In this document: piece after piece, positions 34,161 to 34,777 of the stretch | Position numbering within the stretch: position 1 is the stretch's first letter | Layout of the letters: each line of letters opens with the position of its first letter | Source of the DNA: a bacterium | GTDB lineage: Bacteria > Patescibacteriota > Minisyncoccia > Phycocordibacterales > PALSA-1337 | DNA length: 34,777 nucleotides | Assembly (NCBI GenBank): GCA_021782175.1 | Contig: JAJXVL010000003.1 | Span: forward strand, 1 to 34,777 | Direction of reading: 5' to 3' | Made by a program: the position numbers and the translations under genes | Notes under the pieces: generated by a model | The model's input: only the letters and a program-made list of their open reading frames with translations | Database searches by the model: none | What the model was told of the DNA's origin: nothing

Positions 34161-34777
34161 ATGAAAAAAGTTATCTTCGCGACCGGCGTAGCCGTCTTGG
34201 CTCTCGCCACCGTCGTAGGAGCTCAGGGCTATACCTTCTCGGCTAACCTCACGGTTGGTTCGACGGGCTCTGACGTTGTTGCTTTGCAGACGGCTCTTAT
34301 GTCTGCTGGTTTCAACATTCCGGCCATTGCTTCGGGTGCTGCTGCCAAGGGTTACTTTGGTTCGCAGACTCAGGCCGCTGTTAAGCTTTACCAGGCTGCT
34401 CACGGTGTTCCGAATACCGGCTTCGTCGGTCCTCTGACTCGTGCGGCTTTGAACGGCAGTGCTTCAGCTTCGTCAGCCACTGGCTCGACCGTCGCTGTTG
34501 CTTGCCCGGCTGGTTACGTCTGCACGCCGGCTGCCGGCTCGACGACCACCACCACGACCACCGTCACTGGCGGCGCTACCGGCGGTATTACTACCCCGGG
34601 TGTCTCCGGTGTCATGACCGTGACCTCTGGCCCGCTCTCAAGCTCTGTCTTGAACGTCGGTCAGCAGAAGGTTGCCATTGAGACCGTTCGCGTTCAGGCT
34701 CAATACTCTGACATTGATGTCCAGAGCATCACCATGAACCTCGGTAGCAATACGTCTCGGAAGCATCGCCGTATAGG
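34161..34777 (+). CDS. Secreted peptidoglycan-binding-domain / S-layer-like protein (partial, runs off window)
   Basis: Signal peptide MKKVIFATGVAVLALATVVGAQG, PG_binding_1-like LTVGSTGSDVVALQTALMSAGF...KGYFGSQTQAAVKLYQAAHGVPNTGFVGPLTRAALN, Thr-rich linker; open to the window end. Confidence 0.85.
   Translation, partial: MKKVIFATGVAVLALATVVGAQGYTFSANLTVGSTGSDVVALQTALMSAGFNIPAIASGAAAKGYFGSQTQAAVKLYQAAHGVPNTGFVGPLTRAALNGSASASSATGSTVAVACPAGYVCTPAAGSTTTTTTTVTGGATGGITTPGVSGVMTVTSGPLSSSVLNVGQQKVAIETVRVQAQYSDIDVQSITMNLGSNTSRKHRRI

Noticed and set aside
34536-34566. ACC/ACG microsatellite as a phase-variable repeat
   Set aside because: It is a short, mixed-codon Thr linker in the S-layer-like protein with trinucleotide units; length change would not shift frame.
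1-34777. UGA recoding (as in Gracilibacteria/Absconditabacteria)
   Set aside because: Genes such as tmk and AI-2E end with TGA at the expected length, and conserved proteins contain no in-frame TGA.
1-34777. CRISPR array, transposon, prophage or defence island
   Set aside because: No regularly spaced direct repeats, transposase, integrase, phage structural or Cas/restriction proteins recognised; genes are mainly housekeeping.

Overview
The window looks like a chromosomal segment of a Candidate Phyla Radiation (Patescibacteria/Parcubacteria-like) bacterium. That assignment is inference from gene content and order, the CPR-style EF-P and IleS, and the small translation- and replication-centred gene set. 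No rRNA, tRNA, CRISPR array or transposase was recognised. Main content: VKOR; RlmI-like methyltransferase; folD; two type IV prepilin-like proteins, one with a LamG-like domain; a SIMPL-domain protein; secE-nusG-rplK (the 59-aa SecE is missing from the ORF track); a thymidylate/folate cluster (DHFR, dCMP deaminase, dUTPase, ThyA, Tmk, GlyA, FolD); argS, ileS, glyS and metG; recO; an M16 peptidase; an AI-2E-type permease; rpsF-ssb-rpsR-recA; efp; ftsK; a DeoR-like HTH protein; and the start of a peptidoglycan-binding/S-layer-like secreted protein that runs off the end. Strongest second-look items: (1) a histidine-phosphatase domain with intact catalytic motifs inside IleS; (2) at least eleven genes with a sigma70-like -10 box 6-8 nt before the ATG, suggesting widespread leaderless transcription, with almost no Shine-Dalgarno sequences; (3) several unexplained intergenic RNA/DNA structures: a three-way junction with two CGAG/CGAG tandem-GA motifs after rplK, a five-hairpin cluster before argS, a ~245-nt leader with an H-type pseudoknot before the S-layer-like gene, a 28-bp inverted repeat after folD, and a 34-bp perfect palindrome; (4) an AT-rich mosaic patch in the IleS editing domain; (5) an EF-P lacking the PGKG tip; and (6) a possible sequencing-adapter remnant at the window's 3' end.
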